A stretch of 25,817 nucleotides of DNA from an uncultured Megasphaera sp. (GCA_900548635.1 URLP01000008.1:1-25817); one strand, 5' to 3'. Positions 1 through 6,826 are shown, numbered from the stretch's first letter. A program made the numbers and translations. Notes: a model not told the origin generated them from the sequence alone.

Positions 1-115
1 CCGCGAATACCCCGTCGAAAAACTCGTCCGTGACGCCAAAATCATGCAGATTTACGAAGGCACGAACGAAGTCCAGCGCATGGTCATCGCCGGCTTCGTA
101 GCTTCGAAGAAGTGA
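1..115 (+). CDS. Acyl-CoA dehydrogenase, C-terminal end (partial)
   Basis: The window opens inside a gene; the frame starting at base 2 runs 37 codons to a TGA at 113-115. The residues include REYPVEKLVRDAK and IYEGTNEVQRMVIAG, the conserved C-terminal helix of flavin-dependent short-chain acyl-CoA dehydrogenases, where the YEGT segment lines the FAD and substrate region. In an organism of this type the likely role is butyryl-CoA dehydrogenase, reducing crotonyl-CoA with electrons from an electron-transfer flavoprotein. That substrate is inferred from the likely organism and cannot be read from this short tail. The gene is followed by an inverted repeat and then by a terminator shared with the convergent PAP2 gene. 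Confidence 0.85.
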   Translation, partial: REYPVEKLVRDAKIMQIYEGTNEVQRMVIAGFVASKK

Positions 116-123
116 TGAGAAAG

Positions 124-143
124 CCTCCCCTGAGAAGGGGAGG
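124..143. repeat. Short inverted repeat after the acyl-CoA dehydrogenase
   Basis: CCTCCCCT and AGGGGAGG form a perfect 8-bp stem with a GAGA loop, starting 8 bases after the stop codon. It has no T-run, so it is unlikely to terminate alone. It resembles the CTCCCCT/AGGGGAG half of the two-hairpin repeats at 3237-3287 and 6930-6980 and may be a solitary, trimmed copy. Confidence 0.45.
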
Positions 144-152
144 GGAACCACG

Positions 153-187
153 AAAAAAGCTGCCGCTTAATGCGACAGCTTTTTTTT
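153..187. terminator. Bidirectional terminator between convergent genes
   Basis: AAAAAAGCTGCCGC, a 4-5 base loop and GCGACAGCTTTTTTTT form a GC-rich stem flanked by A- and T-runs, so it can end transcription on both strands: acyl-CoA dehydrogenase from the left and PAP2 from the right. On the minus strand the stop codon of the PAP2 gene (167-169) lies in the loop, so its last residues (KKKLSH) are encoded by the A-run and stem. Nearly the same hairpin recurs at 11152-11184 and 18869-18906. Confidence 0.85.
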
Positions 188-712
188 CACCCCTTGGCAC
201 AAGACATACGACACATTGCCGACGGCGATGCCAAGGATGGCCCCGGCAAAGACGTCGCTCGGGTAGTGCATGAAGAGGTACATACGGGAAAAGGCGACGA
301 CGGCGGCGAAAGCGTAGGCCATGAGGCCGAGGCGTTTATTGAAGCGGGCAAAGACCGTGGCCCCGGCAAAGAAAAAGAACGAGTGGCCCGACGGGAAGGA
401 ATAGCTCACAGGATATTTCAGGGCCGCCAAAGTCGGTGCGTCGGGAATGACCAGGTAGGGCCGGATGCGCATGACCAGATGCTTAATAGCCACATCGCCG
501 ACAAAAATCGCCAGGATAATGGCGACGATGATGGAAATCGTCAGCCAGCGGCTGCGCCGCTTCCAGAGACCGACGGCGGCCAGGCCCAGCCAGAGCCAGG
601 GCGTATTGATACACGTCGTCAAGAGCGTAATAAAGACATTCATCTGCGGCCCTGCCAGGCGGTGCAGCCAGAATAAGATGCGGACATCTGCCGCGTTGAT
701 CCATTCCATCAT
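167..712 (-). CDS. PAP2 superfamily membrane phosphatase
   Basis: This 181-residue membrane protein has the three phosphatase motifs of the PAP2 superfamily in order: a K...RP motif (KHLVMRIRP), PSGH (FPSGHSF) and SR....H....D (SRMYLFMHYPSD). Family members dephosphorylate lipid pyrophosphates or phosphatidic acid at the membrane. In bacteria a frequent role is recycling undecaprenyl pyrophosphate for cell-wall synthesis, but this substrate is an inference. Several hydrophobic helices surround the motifs. I start at ATG 710-712, just after AAAGGGG; the next ATG, one codon downstream, is equally possible. An open frame extends 16 codons further upstream but without a ribosome site and across the promoter. 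The gene is convergent with the acyl-CoA dehydrogenase and has its own promoter at 741-769. Confidence 0.85.
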   Translation of the reverse strand: MMEWINAADVRILFWLHRLAGPQMNVFITLLTTCINTPWLWLGLAAVGLWKRRSRWLTISIIVAIILAIFVGDVAIKHLVMRIRPYLVIPDAPTLAALKYPVSYSFPSGHSFFFFAGATVFARFNKRLGLMAYAFAAVVAFSRMYLFMHYPSDVFAGAILGIAVGNVSYVLCQGVKKKLSH

Positions 713-740
713 AAGACCCCTTTCGTTAACAACAGAAGTC

Positions 741-769
741 AGTATAGCACAGGCACTCACCGATGAAAA
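741..769 (-). promoter_or_regulatory. Likely sigma-70 promoter for the PAP2 gene
   Basis: On the minus strand, TTTTCA (764-769) and TATACT (741-746) are separated by 17 bases, about 30 bases upstream of the start codon. The -10 is strong and the -35 matches 4 of 6 consensus bases. Confidence 0.5.
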
Positions 770-852
770 ATATAAAAATCATCCGCTTCCGATAGGGGAA
801 ACCTATACCTGTAAAAATTCTGTAAAGAAGCCGTAAAGGCCAAGCCTCTTTG

Positions 853-881
853 TTGAGAAAACTTCATGACAGGCATATACT
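853..881 (+). promoter_or_regulatory. Sigma-70 promoter for the pyruvate-kinase-like gene
   Basis: TTGAGA (853-858) and TATACT (876-881) have an exact 17-base spacer, about 35 bases before the chosen TTG start. Confidence 0.7.
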
Positions 882-916
882 AGAGTCATGAAAATCTCAT
901 CACAGAGGTGATTACT

Positions 917-2437
917 TTGAAACAGGAAATATACACATCGACAAAAGAACTCTACGACGTACTTTGTAAACTCCGTCACGACGTCCTGACGCGGGGCGAC
1001 GCCTTATTCCAGCACTGGCTGCCGCACATCCAGCGGACGCGCTTCGTCTACAGCGCCTGGAACCTGGCCTTTTACCTGGCCCTGCGCTGCCATGACCTGC
1101 GCAAGATCCAGCGCTCCCTTTTGCCCCTGGGCCTTTCGTCCCTGGGCCGCGGTGAAGCCCGGGCCATTACCAACCTTGATGCCGTCATGGCTTCTTTAGG
1201 CCGCATCTGCCATGAACCGGAAGACAAGCTCATACCCTATCCGCAGACGAAGCGCTTTTTCTACGGCGATGCTCTCCTGGCCTACAACACGGGCCGCATC
1301 TTCGGCACGGCCAAGCCCGGCACGCGCATCATGGTCACCCTGCCGACGGAAGCCTCAGAAGACGGCGGCAAATTGATCCACCGCCTCGTCGCCGCCGGCA
1401 TGGACTGCGCCCGCATCAACTGCGCCCACGACTCGAAGGAAATCTGGGATATCTTCATTAAATACATCCATCAGGCTGAAAAGAAGACGGGACGTCACTG
1501 CAAAATCTATATGGACCTGGGCGGCCCGAAAGTCCGCATCGCTTCGGTCCTTCTGCGCTACAGCGAAGCCAAGGTCTTCCCGGGCGAACAGGTCTTCCTC
1601 GCCTCCGGCCCCATCTCATCCTATCCGTCGGACTACACGGGCAACATCGTTCTTTCCTGCAGCATACCGGAAGTCTTTGAAAACCTGGAAAGCGGCCAGC
1701 CCGTCCTCATCGATGACGGGAAAATCCGGGCTGTTGTCGAAAGCCTGACTGAAAAAGGGGCTTACCTGAAGATTACCTACACCAAGCCGAACGGCGGCAA
1801 GATTAAGAACCAGAAGAGCCTCAACTTCCCGCAGACGCGCATGGACATTTCCCCGTTGACCCAGAAAGATAAGGAAGATTTAGACTTCGTCGTCAAGCAT
1901 GCCGACTCCATCGGCTACTCCTTCGTCAAATCCGCGGCTGATGTTGCTCTCTTGCAGAAAGAATTGAAGAAGCGCTGCGGCAAGAGTTTCCGCCATCTGG
2001 CCCTGGTCGCCAAAATCGAAAACCGTGAAGCCGTGGCCAATCTGCCGGAAATCATCGTCCAGGCTGCCTCACGCCAGCCCCTGGGCATCATGATCGCCCG
2101 CGGCGACCTGGCTGTCGAAGTCGGCTACCGCCGCCTGGCAGAACTGCAGGAAGAAATCATGTGGATCTGCGAAGCTGCCCATGTCCCCGTCATCTGGGCC
2201 ACGCAGGTCCTGGAAAACCTCGTCAAGACGGGCCTGCCGTCGCGGGCGGAAATCACGGACGCCGCCATGGGCGAACGGGCCGAATGCGTCATGCTCAACA
2301 AAGGGCCGTACATCGTTGAAGCCGTCTCCGTCCTGACCAACATCCTGCAGCGCATGGAAACGCACCAATATAAAAAGACGTCCCAGCTGCGTGCCCTGCA
2401 CATCGCTGAAAACGTCTTTAATAAGGATACGTATTGA
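917..2437 (+). CDS. Pyruvate-kinase-like protein with a long N-terminal extension
   Basis: From about residue 138 the protein follows the pyruvate kinase fold: an IMVTLP strand, ARINCAHD (the usual RLNFSHG region, Arg166), DLGGPKVR, a B-domain with IDDGKI, SFVKSAAD, the catalytic-Lys motif AKIEN (Lys366), ARGDLAVEVG and ATQVLENLVKTGLPSRAEI. Known family members transfer phosphate from PEP to ADP in glycolysis. It differs from classical enzymes in two ways. It has about 135 extra N-terminal residues of unknown function, and it ends soon after a MLNKGPY segment, lacking the usual C-terminal allosteric domain. I choose TTG 917 (506 residues) because AGAGGTGA lies 6-7 bases upstream. GTG 908 is in frame but would consume that ribosome site. 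It could be a true but unregulated pyruvate kinase or a paralogue with another substrate. Confidence 0.8.
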   Translation: MKQEIYTSTKELYDVLCKLRHDVLTRGDALFQHWLPHIQRTRFVYSAWNLAFYLALRCHDLRKIQRSLLPLGLSSLGRGEARAITNLDAVMASLGRICHEPEDKLIPYPQTKRFFYGDALLAYNTGRIFGTAKPGTRIMVTLPTEASEDGGKLIHRLVAAGMDCARINCAHDSKEIWDIFIKYIHQAEKKTGRHCKIYMDLGGPKVRIASVLLRYSEAKVFPGEQVFLASGPISSYPSDYTGNIVLSCSIPEVFENLESGQPVLIDDGKIRAVVESLTEKGAYLKITYTKPNGGKIKNQKSLNFPQTRMDISPLTQKDKEDLDFVVKHADSIGYSFVKSAADVALLQKELKKRCGKSFRHLALVAKIENREAVANLPEIIVQAASRQPLGIMIARGDLAVEVGYRRLAELQEEIMWICEAAHVPVIWATQVLENLVKTGLPSRAEITDAAMGERAECVMLNKGPYIVEAVSVLTNILQRMETHQYKKTSQLRALHIAENVFNKDTY

Positions 2438-2441
2438 TTTT

Positions 2442-3167
2442 TTAAGCCAAGGGCAGGAAAGCCCAGACCATGGCCAGGACCAGCGAGGGCAGGAGATTGG
2501 CGACGCGGATCTTCTTGCCCCAGAGCAGATTGACGCCGACACAGAAAATCAGGATCGAGCCGACGAAGGAAAGGTTGGCCATGGCCGCTGCCGTGATGAA
2601 AGGCTTGAGGAAGGACGCCAGCATGGTGATCGTCCCCTGCAGGAACGCTACGGGCAGGGCCGCGAAGAGACAGCCTTTCCCTAAGGATGCGGTCATGATG
2701 AGGATGATGACGAAGTCGAGGACGGCCTTGGCAAAAAGGACCGAATGGTCGCCCAGGATGCCGTCATTGATCGAGCCGATGACTGCCATAGCGCCGATGC
2801 AGACTGTCAGCGACGCCGTGACGAAAGCGTCGACAAAAGAATTGTCGTGACTGTTGCCGGTACGCTGTTTCAGCCACTGACCAAGACTTTCGAACTTATC
2901 TTCCAGATTAAACCACTCGCCGATGACGCAGCCAATGGCCAGGCTGAGAATCATCATCATCGTTCCCGTCGTCAGCAGCGTACCGTCTGCCTGGGCGCGC
3001 AGCATCTGGGCGACAGCGCCGCCGATGCCTAAAAAGAGGACGGCAATGGCATTCGTGCTCATCAGCGTATCCTGATAGCGGGCGGGAATCCTGCCGCCGA
3101 ACAAACTCCCGCAGAGACCGGCCGCAACAATGGTCAGTGCATTGACAATCGTACCTAAACCGGGCAT
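2442..3167 (-). CDS. DUF554 family membrane protein (YqgA/YdfK-like)
   Basis: A 241-residue, strongly hydrophobic protein with about seven likely membrane segments. It starts MPGLGTIVNALTIVAAGLCG and carries the glycine-rich helix starts, the internal GEW..LE region and repeated GIGGA / GSIND pieces typical of DUF554 proteins. The family has no established function. The start at 3165-3167 is set by AGGAGA seven bases upstream. An in-frame extension of 17 codons further upstream (MNDERPTMN...) is simply translation of the intergenic 7-base repeat and is rejected. It converges on the pyruvate-kinase-like gene with 4 bases between stop codons, and no clear hairpin terminator is visible there. 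Confidence 0.8.
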   Translation of the reverse strand: MPGLGTIVNALTIVAAGLCGSLFGGRIPARYQDTLMSTNAIAVLFLGIGGAVAQMLRAQADGTLLTTGTMMMILSLAIGCVIGEWFNLEDKFESLGQWLKQRTGNSHDNSFVDAFVTASLTVCIGAMAVIGSINDGILGDHSVLFAKAVLDFVIILIMTASLGKGCLFAALPVAFLQGTITMLASFLKPFITAAAMANLSFVGSILIFCVGVNLLWGKKIRVANLLPSLVLAMVWAFLPLA

Positions 3168-3204
3168 AAAAAATTCTCCTGTGGATGTAATGTTCATCGT
3201 AGGT

Positions 3205-3218
3205 CGTTCATCGTTCAT
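3205..3218. repeat. Two tandem 7-base units (CGTTCAT)
   Basis: CGTTCAT occurs twice in tandem, with a degenerate third copy (TGTTCAT) at 3191. Its reverse complement, ATGAACG, is the same unit family found at 11128, 14363, 23793 and 25455. It lies upstream of the DUF554 gene. Confidence 0.7.
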
Positions 3219-3236
3219 CGAAACGGACGCAGTCCG

Positions 3237-3287
3237 GAAGAGGCTCCCCTAATAGGGGAGCTGGCCGCAGGCGGTCTGAGGGGTTGC
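3237..3287 (-). repeat. Two-hairpin palindromic repeat, copy 1
   Basis: The segment holds GCTCCCCTAATAGGGGAGC followed by a second, imperfect hairpin (GGCCGCAGGCGGTC) and a GAGGGGTT end. Read on the minus strand it aligns with 6930-6980: both run CCTC, a short GC hairpin, AGCTCCC, a 6-8 base loop, GGGGAGCC and then a pyrimidine run. This suggests a dispersed REP-like element. Confidence 0.65.
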
Positions 3288-3290
3288 TTT

Positions 3291-3318
3291 CGCCAAACGC
3301 CAAACGAACCACGAAAGG
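3291..3318. repeat. Four 7-base units abutting a terminator
   Basis: CGCCAAA, CGCCAAA, CGAACCA and CGAAAGG follow each other in exact 7-base phase. The last unit forms the foot of the hairpin at 3313-3349. Confidence 0.7.
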
Positions 3319-3349
3319 GGTCATCGCATAGTGCGGTGACCCCCTTTCT
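3313..3349 (-). terminator. Likely terminator after tRNA-Val
   Basis: GAAAGGGGTCATCGCA and TGCGGTGACCCCCTTTC pair around a short loop, immediately past the 3' end of tRNA-Val on the minus strand. On the plus strand it is followed by a T-rich run (TTTCTGTTTTTT), so it may act in both directions. Confidence 0.6.
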
Positions 3350-3355
3350 GTTTTT

Positions 3356-3432
3356 TGGTGGAATTAGGGGGACTCGAACCCTCGACCTCCACGATGTGAG
3401 CGTGGCGCTCTAACCAGCTGAGCTATAATTCC
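3356..3432 (-). tRNA. tRNA-Val (anticodon CAC)
   Basis: On the minus strand the 77-base cloverleaf starts GGAATTA and ends TAATTCC plus an encoded CCA. The D-arm is GCTC...GAGC, the T-loop is TTCGAGT, and the anticodon stem CCACG/CGTGG encloses loop CTCACAT. The anticodon is therefore CAC, reading GUG valine codons. A near-perfect promoter lies just upstream. Confidence 0.95.
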
Positions 3433-3445
3433 ATGACTGTCTTTC

Positions 3446-3474
3446 ATTATAGGCCTTTCCGCAGCCGTCGTCAA
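3446..3474 (-). promoter_or_regulatory. Strong promoter for tRNA-Val
   Basis: On the minus strand TTGACG (3469-3474), a 17-base spacer and a perfect TATAAT (3446-3451) lie 14 bases before the tRNA 5' end. Confidence 0.9.
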
Positions 3475-3520
3475 GGAGATGGCACCTGCCTGCTTTGAGA
3501 AATAGAGAATATCTTTCATT

Positions 3521-3563
3521 TGTTGCAAATACAACAGTTCCCTTTCCTTTTCTACCATATAAT
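3521..3563 (+). promoter_or_regulatory. Promoter with possible operator for the flavodoxin gene
   Basis: A perfect TATAAT sits at 3558-3563, but no good -35 lies 16-18 bases upstream. Instead an inverted repeat TGTTG-CAAATA-CAACA (3521-3536) occupies the region just above the expected -35. A weak -35 beside a dyad suggests regulation by an activator or repressor. The regulator is unknown. Confidence 0.4.
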
Positions 3564-3610
3564 AAAGCTATAGAAAGCGTTACTCATGCAAACGAAAGGA
3601 GAGATAGATT

Positions 3611-4066
3611 ATGAAAGCCTTAGTATTATATTCATCTAAAACGGGAAGAACCAAGAAACTCGCTGAAGCCGTCCGCGCCGTCCTGCCGGCGAACACCGAT
3701 TTCCTGCCTATGGAACAGGCACCGAAAAGCTTCGACGACTACGACATCGTCTTTGTCGGCATCTGGTTCCTGAACCTCAAGCTCGACGAAAAATCCCAGG
3801 CCGTCCTGCCGCGCCTGAACGCCAAGAAAATCGCCTTCTTCGCCACCATGCACCGTGACCTCTTCTCTGACGACATCTCCAAGAACCTGCGCCAGGCCGT
3901 CGACCTCCTGCCAAAAGGCACCTGGGTCGCCGGCACGCACGTTACCTACGTTGCCGAAAAAATGGCCAACCTGCTCTTAGGCGTCGATGAACTCCTGAAC
4001 ACCGAACCCGTACAGACCTTCACCGAAAACACCGTCAGCCGCCTCGAAAACGACGCTGCCGCATAA
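3611..4066 (+). CDS. Flavodoxin family protein
   Basis: A 151-residue protein beginning MKALVLYSSKTGRTKKLA. The SSKTGRTKK stretch after the first strand is the phosphate-binding loop that holds FMN in flavodoxins. The second strand region DYDIVFVGIWF and the later KKIAFFATM strand match the alternating fold. Flavodoxins carry one or two electrons between reductases and target enzymes in the cytosol; the partners here are unknown. AAAGGAGA stands 9 bases before the ATG. The gene has no terminator of its own before the tRNA-Ala promoter 8 bases downstream, so its transcript may run through the tRNA to the hairpin at 4212. Small single-domain flavodoxins such as BilS are similar in size, but nothing here proves that role. 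Confidence 0.8.
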   Translation: MKALVLYSSKTGRTKKLAEAVRAVLPANTDFLPMEQAPKSFDDYDIVFVGIWFLNLKLDEKSQAVLPRLNAKKIAFFATMHRDLFSDDISKNLRQAVDLLPKGTWVAGTHVTYVAEKMANLLLGVDELLNTEPVQTFTENTVSRLENDAAA

Positions 4067-4074
4067 AAAAATCC

Positions 4075-4104
4075 TTGACAAGCCCCGGCTCTTGATGCTA
4101 TAAT
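4075..4104 (+). promoter_or_regulatory. Strong promoter for tRNA-Ala
   Basis: Perfect TTGACA (4075-4080) and perfect TATAAT (4099-4104) with an 18-base spacer, 20 bases before the tRNA. Confidence 0.9.
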
Positions 4105-4124
4105 CTCATTTGTAACCAACACAT

Positions 4125-4200
<76 letters not shown>

Positions 4201-4211
4201 TAAAGAATACG

Positions 4212-4249
4212 ATAACCACGCGGTTCATGAGCTGCGTGGTTATTTTTTA
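4212..4249 (+). terminator. Rho-independent terminator after tRNA-Ala
   Basis: ATAACCACGC and GCGTGGTTAT form a 10-bp stem, followed by TTTTTATTTT. Confidence 0.9.
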
Positions 4250-4358
4250 TTTTACCATAATGTAAATTGTATAGCGAATAGTATAGCTTTTGCAAAAAAA
4301 AAGCGGTAGTGTCAAGATTCTTTCGCAAATTCATTTCATCCGCCAGTAAATATCGTAA

Positions 4359-5216
4359 TCAGATATATGGATTTTCCTCGTCATTTGGCTGCTCAACCCT
4401 GTCTTCTTTCATGCCTTCTGCTGCTCCGAGAATCTCACGGAACCCGTCTTTATTGACGCCAATAGCGATTCGGAAGTCCTGAAAGCCGTCGACATGGAGG
4501 GCGAAAGTAAGCTGTACGACTATAAGATTATCCATCATAATGATAATACCGGCGAACCGGAAATTATCCTGGAGTCCTCTGACCAGGCGCTGGCCCTGGA
4601 ATTTTTCCTGATTCTTTTGTTGACGACTATGGTCGGGTTTTACACGCGTGTTTATTATAAGCAGGGCAGTGATGAGAAGGCTCTGCGGCATTTCATCAAT
4701 GACAGTGATGAAGCCCTCTCTGTCGTCGCCAGGGACGGCTCGGAAGTCCTTCATGAGCAATAAGGCATTCGGCCGTCTCTGGGACGACACCGATAAATTC
4801 CGGAGCGGCCTCAGTTATAAAGAGTTTTATAAAAACCCGTCCCTCAGCATAGAGGAGCTGCTCCATAACCGCAGTACGGTCATCGCCAGCGAGAAGGCGA
4901 ACAATAAACTCGTCCTGCGTGCTTCGGAAATCGACTGGAACGGGACGCCGGCCGTACTGCTGCGCGGCAAAGCGTACGACCTGGAATACGACGGCACTTT
5001 CCCTGGCCGAGGTGGAAGCACTTCCTCAACCGCAAAGACTCTCGCCCAAGGGAATTCCTGGACCAGCAGCTGCAGAAGCTGGCTGTCGGAGAGCGTCAGA
5101 AGTTCACGTATCCCTACGAAGAAAAATATGTCACCTTGACGACGGGCCTGATTCGACGAAGCGGCGAACGCCATCTCTTCTGGGTGTCACAAGAAAACAG
5201 CCAACTGCGTATGTAA
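4359..5216 (+). pseudogene. Decayed membrane-anchored PAS sensor gene
   Basis: Three coding-like segments lie in order but not in one frame. Segment A (4359-4763) follows an in-frame TAA and has no usable start. It encodes a hydrophobic stretch (WIFLVIWLLN), an extracytoplasmic part, a membrane helix (ALEFFLILLLTTMVGFY) and then DEALSVVARDGSEVL. Segment B, in the +1 frame, continues MSNKAFGRLWDDTDK, so one extra base near 4750 splits a PAS-like fold (VVARDGSEVL / MSNKAFGRLW, then IDWNGTPAVLL). Near 4993 the frame changes back to A's frame as segment C (HFLNRKDS...RSGERHLFWVSQEN) and ends at TAA 5214. The start is missing and two shifts are present, so I call it a pseudogene. The lost output domain cannot be named. 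A sequencing error would explain one shift but not the missing start. Confidence 0.7.
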
Positions 5217-5235
5217 GCGCAGTTGGCTGTTTTAT
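5194..5235. terminator. Bidirectional terminator overlapping the pseudogene end
   Basis: AAAACAGCCAACTGCG and CGCAGTTGGCTGTTTT pair perfectly over 16 bases with an 8-base loop that contains the pseudogene's last stop codon. A/T-runs on both sides allow it to end the YkvI-type transporter transcript from the right as well. Confidence 0.85.
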
Positions 5236-5236
5236 A

Positions 5237-5264
5237 CTTCAAACCTCAAACTTCAAACATGAAC
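5237..5264. repeat. Four 7-base units (CTTCAAA type)
   Basis: CTTCAAA, CCTCAAA, CTTCAAA and CATGAAC lie in exact 7-base phase between the terminator and the transporter stop codon. The same unit occurs on both strands at 18829-18870. Confidence 0.75.
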
Positions 5265-5266
5265 CC

Positions 5267-6493
5267 CTAGTGTCCGGCAGGTTCTGCTGTTGGCTGGAAG
5301 GATGCGGCTTCGGGATTTTCGTTCATGGCGTCGATGCGGGCGCGGTAAGCACTGTCTTTGGCGTAGCGGATGTTTTTGTAGCGGCCGATGGTCAGGAAGG
5401 GGATGATGATGATGGCGATGGCCAGGTAGCCGCAGTAGCCATAGCCGTATTTAATGATGTTCGTCAGGCCGACGATGGAGACGGTCATGGAAGCGATGAT
5501 GATGAAGAGCGTGACGATGGCCGAGCGGATGACGGCGCTCTTGCTGATTTTCTTTAAACAGTCCATTTCCGAGAAGCGGGCCGTGAAGCCGAAGACCGTC
5601 GTGACACCGGTCGAAATGAGGCAAATCAGCAGGAAGGCGCTGTAGGCGATGGTCAGCCAGGACATGCCCATGGTCTTGCAGCTCGTCAGGGTCGGTAAGG
5701 GCGATTTGCCGTAGATGCCGGTCCAGCCTAAGAGCATGCAGACGGCTAAGGTCAGGGCGATGGCGTTCATGGCAAAAGAGAACCACATGGACGTAGCGCA
5801 GTTCTTACGCGTGACTAAAGGCGTGCCGACGACGATCATCGTCGGGATGACGACGCATTGGAAACCGGAGTACGTGAAGGCATGCAGGATGGCTGTCGGC
5901 AGTTTGCTGAAGCCGTTGGCGGCGAAGTCCTGAGCCATGGCGGCTGTGAAGAACTGCGTGCCTTCGATGGAGCCGCCCATGTAGATGCCGACGGAGAAAA
6001 TCATGATGACCATGGCTAAGATGGCGATGCCCATGTAGGTCGTAGCGCGGCGTACGAGACCGGCGCCGAAGATGGTCAGGAAGAAGACGATGGCGCCGAC
6101 GACGCCGATGCCGGCATAATAGTCGAGGCCGATTTGAGCCTGGATAGCCGAAGCGGCACCGGAAATGGTAGCGGAAACGGCCATTAAGACCATGATGTAG
6201 AAGAAGGCTTCGAAGAGATATTCAATGCCCTTAAAGGGACTGTATAAGTTCTGGAACAACTGACGGTAGCTCGTCAGGTGGCGCGAGTTATACATGTTCA
6301 TCGCTTCCTTGATGGTCAGTGTGAACAATAACATCGTGATGATCGCCGTAATCGGGCCGAGCCAGCCGAGGCTGACGAAATAGACATTTTCCTGATTGCC
6401 TGTGGCGAAACCGCCGCCGGCGTGGGAGCTGAACAAGACGGCACCGACGGAAAAACACATACTCAGTGAAGCAGCTTTGATAGCAGAAGTCAT
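5267..6493 (-). CDS. YkvI-type membrane transporter under T-box control
   Basis: A 408-residue protein with about ten to eleven membrane segments. The first helix is broken by a glycine-rich stretch (SSHAGGGFATGNQE), the unwound substrate- and ion-binding feature of the LeuT/APC fold, and it matches the GAGFA-G-E pattern of YkvI-family proteins. The family has no firmly established substrate. The long leader RNA is a T-box riboswitch whose specifier is best read as leucine, so uptake (or exchange) of leucine or another branched-chain amino acid is a reasonable inference. AAGGAGG lies 7 bases before ATG 6491-6493. It is transcribed alone from the promoter at 6827-6855 and ends at the hairpin at 5194-5235. 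The short soluble C-terminal tail (NENPEAASFQPTAEPAGH) is unremarkable. Confidence 0.75.
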   Translation of the reverse strand: MTSAIKAASLSMCFSVGAVLFSSHAGGGFATGNQENVYFVSLGWLGPITAIITMLLFTLTIKEAMNMYNSRHLTSYRQLFQNLYSPFKGIEYLFEAFFYIMVLMAVSATISGAASAIQAQIGLDYYAGIGVVGAIVFFLTIFGAGLVRRATTYMGIAILAMVIMIFSVGIYMGGSIEGTQFFTAAMAQDFAANGFSKLPTAILHAFTYSGFQCVVIPTMIVVGTPLVTRKNCATSMWFSFAMNAIALTLAVCMLLGWTGIYGKSPLPTLTSCKTMGMSWLTIAYSAFLLICLISTGVTTVFGFTARFSEMDCLKKISKSAVIRSAIVTLFIIIASMTVSIVGLTNIIKYGYGYCGYLAIAIIIIPFLTIGRYKNIRYAKDSAYRARIDAMNENPEAASFQPTAEPAGH

Positions 6494-6521
6494 GGTAATT
6501 CCTCCTTACGAAAAATCCAGG

Positions 6522-6801
6522 GGAAACGAAAACGCCCTCCGTCTCCCGGCAATGATTGCTAAGAGACGAAAGGCGTTGTTTCCTTCCGCGGTACCACTCT
6601 GTTTCACCCGACTGGGTGCACTCTCGGATGCGGCCTTACGGCGATATCCATGCTCTGTAACGGGAGTTCCCGTATTGGCCTACTTCATTTTCATTCAGCC
6701 TCTCCGCTCGGCAATGAGTTCATCCTGCTTCATGGACTGCCTCGCACCGGCCGGCAGCTCTCTGAACCGAATCCACAGCATTACTATTTTGCTTCGTCGC
6801 G
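6522..6801 (-). promoter_or_regulatory. T-box riboswitch leader, probably leucine-specific
   Basis: On the minus strand the core AGAGTGGTACCGCGG (6586-6600) is the T-box sequence that pairs with the uncharged tRNA end. Stem I can be followed from about 6801: CGC/GCG, a kink-turn-like GACGAA/CGA, GCAA/TTGC, then the specifier loop with AGTA (6782-6785) opposite GAA (6719-6721), an upper helix, an AGAGAG bulge and the distal hairpin CTGCC...GGCAG. After GAA comes CTC then A, so the specifier is probably CTC (Leu). A one-base shift would read TCA (Ser). The tRNA-end pairing site is TGGT, implying discriminator base A; tRNA-Leu normally has A and tRNA-Ser usually G, which favours Leu. Confidence 0.85.
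6531..6577 (-). terminator. T-box-controlled terminator hairpin
   Basis: On the minus strand AACGCCTTTCGTCTC and GAGACGGAGGGCGTT pair, followed by TTTTCGTTT. It lies directly downstream of the T-box core, as expected for the terminator that uncharged tRNA binding prevents. Confidence 0.8.
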
Positions 6802-6826
6802 TTTGTGACGTTTAGTTGATGGTGCC

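Noticed and set aside
3168..3218. N-terminal extension of the DUF554 protein (MNDERPTMN...)
   Set aside because: It is translation of the intergenic 7-base repeat; the ATG at 3165-3167 has a proper ribosome site.
3364..3558. Small minus-strand open frame covering tRNA-Val
   Set aside because: It is made of the tRNA and its promoter read as codons.
5454..5786. Short open frames inside the YkvI-type transporter gene
   Set aside because: They are out-of-frame or antisense shadows; the transporter frame is continuous with a good ribosome site.
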